Shown: in pieces, positions 63,722 to 64,000 of the stretch
Numbering within the stretch: position 1 is the stretch's first letter
Layout of the letters: each line of letters starts with the position of its first letter
Origin: an uncultured Bacteroidota bacterium
GTDB lineage: Bacteria; Bacteroidota; Bacteroidia; Bacteroidales; F082
Length of the DNA: 64,000 nt
Assembly: GCA_903891085.1 (NCBI GenBank)
Contig: CAITDJ010000107.1
Location: 1-64,000 of the forward strand
Direction of reading: 5' to 3'
Position numbers and translations under genes: made by a program
The notes under the pieces: model-generated
The model's input: only the letters and a program-made list of their open reading frames with translations
What the model was told of the DNA's origin: nothing
Database searches by the model: none

Positions 63722-63751
63722 TTTGTTGTTTTGAAATAAGTTGTATATTTG
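63722..63751 (+). promoter_or_regulatory. Promoter of tRNA-Val transcript
   Basis: TTTG (63722-63725) and TATATTTG (63744-63751) are 18 bp apart, a full match to the Bacteroidota consensus. Transcription should start near 63757, about 107 nt upstream of the tRNA. Confidence 0.65.
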
Positions 63752-63753
63752 CA

Positions 63754-63848
63754 CTCCCAAACGCGATAATTGGGATGTTCATTAAATGTTGCGTATTAAA
63801 TTCAGCTGGTTCAGTCATCCCGATTTTACATCGGGAGGTTCGGGAAAA
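63754..63848 (+). other. Structured leader upstream of tRNA-Val with tRNA-like fragment
   Basis: The leader has two hairpins: TCCCAA/TTGGGA (63755-63775) and TCCCGAT/ATCGGGA (63818-63836). At 63803-63814 it contains CAGCTGGTTCAG, identical to the D-arm of the tRNA-Val that follows (63876-63887), then a stem-loop and GGTTCGGGA. It may be a degenerate tRNA or a processed leader. Confidence 0.5.
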
Positions 63849-63863
63849 GTTGTTTGAAATATT

Positions 63864-63938
63864 GGGAGTTTAGCTCAGCTGGTTCAGAGCATCTGCCTTA
63901 CAAGCAGAGGGTCGGGGGTTCGAATCCCTCAACTCCCA
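63864..63938 (+). tRNA. tRNA-Val (TAC)
   Basis: This is a complete 75-nt cloverleaf: acceptor GGGAGTT/AACTCCC fully paired, anticodon arm TCTGC-CTTACAA-GCAGA with anticodon TAC, and T-arm GGGGG-TTCGAAT-CCCTC. The discriminator is A and CCA is not encoded. Confidence 0.96.
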
Positions 63939-63946
63939 CAATAAAT

Positions 63947-63974
63947 AAAAGCCATCTTTATCAGGTGGCTTTTT
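63947..63974 (+). terminator. Terminator after tRNA-Val
   Basis: AAAAGCCATC pairs with GGTGGCTTTT (one wobble), followed by a T-rich tail, 8 bp after the tRNA. Confidence 0.82.
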
Positions 63975-64000
63975 CTGTTTCTACTAATATGGAACACGCT

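Overview
The window comes from the chromosome of a member of the Bacteroidota, most likely a free-living Bacteroidales/Marinilabiliales-type organism. The support is: several giant surface proteins ending in a type IX secretion (T9SS) sorting domain, gingipain-like C25 peptidases, a DUF2851 protein, fused E1 alpha/beta 2-oxoacid dehydrogenase, the RNase Y/ZapA neighbourhood, few Shine-Dalgarno sequences, and promoters of the Bacteroidota TTTG/TAnnTTTG type. No rRNA, integrase, transposase, phage or CRISPR array was seen.

Layout. 1-18 kb: two mosaic, HagA-like giant adhesins (the first cut by the window edge) flank a beta-helix surface protein; the two giants share long, collinear, near-identical DNA blocks. 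18-28 kb: a DUF2851 gene and two large C25 (gingipain-like) peptidases. 28-33 kb: a tyrosine/homogentisate degradation operon (hmgA-hppD-fahA-flavin reductase). 33-43 kb: housekeeping genes (DHOD-like oxidoreductase, S41 protease, fused E1, TsaC, GT9, DapD, RuvX, peptide deformylase, a lipoprotein). 43-46.6 kb: RNase Y, a probable 6S RNA, ZapA, a small coiled-coil protein and tRNA-His. 46.7-53.7 kb: a peptide-type ABC permease, a sigma-54 activator without a DNA-binding domain, an FG-GAP T9SS protein, and an operon of DHOD-like, LOG and retropepsin-like genes. 54-59.6 kb: a GT4 glycosyltransferase fused to an alpha-barrel domain, a convergent GH130 phosphorylase-like protein fused to a response-regulator receiver, and an MFS transporter. 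59.7-63.7 kb: an aldehyde:ferredoxin oxidoreductase-type tungsten enzyme, divergent from a ThiF/ThiS(MoaD)-like pair and a SanA-like protein. The window ends with tRNA-Val.

How they work together. The adhesin and peptidase genes look like an unlinked version of the Porphyromonas protease-adhesin set, exported by T9SS machinery encoded elsewhere. The hmgA operon would take 4-hydroxyphenylpyruvate to fumarate and acetoacetate, although no maleylacetoacetate isomerase is present. The most unusual unit is the GT4/GH130-receiver pair, which suggests phosphorelay control of making and breaking a mannoside-like glycan. A second structural theme is a set of short tandem repeats, several with an exact 7-bp period but unrelated sequences, sitting in intergenic spacers and resembling cyanobacterial STRR heptamers. 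Assignments rest on reading the translations and motifs; no database search was possible.
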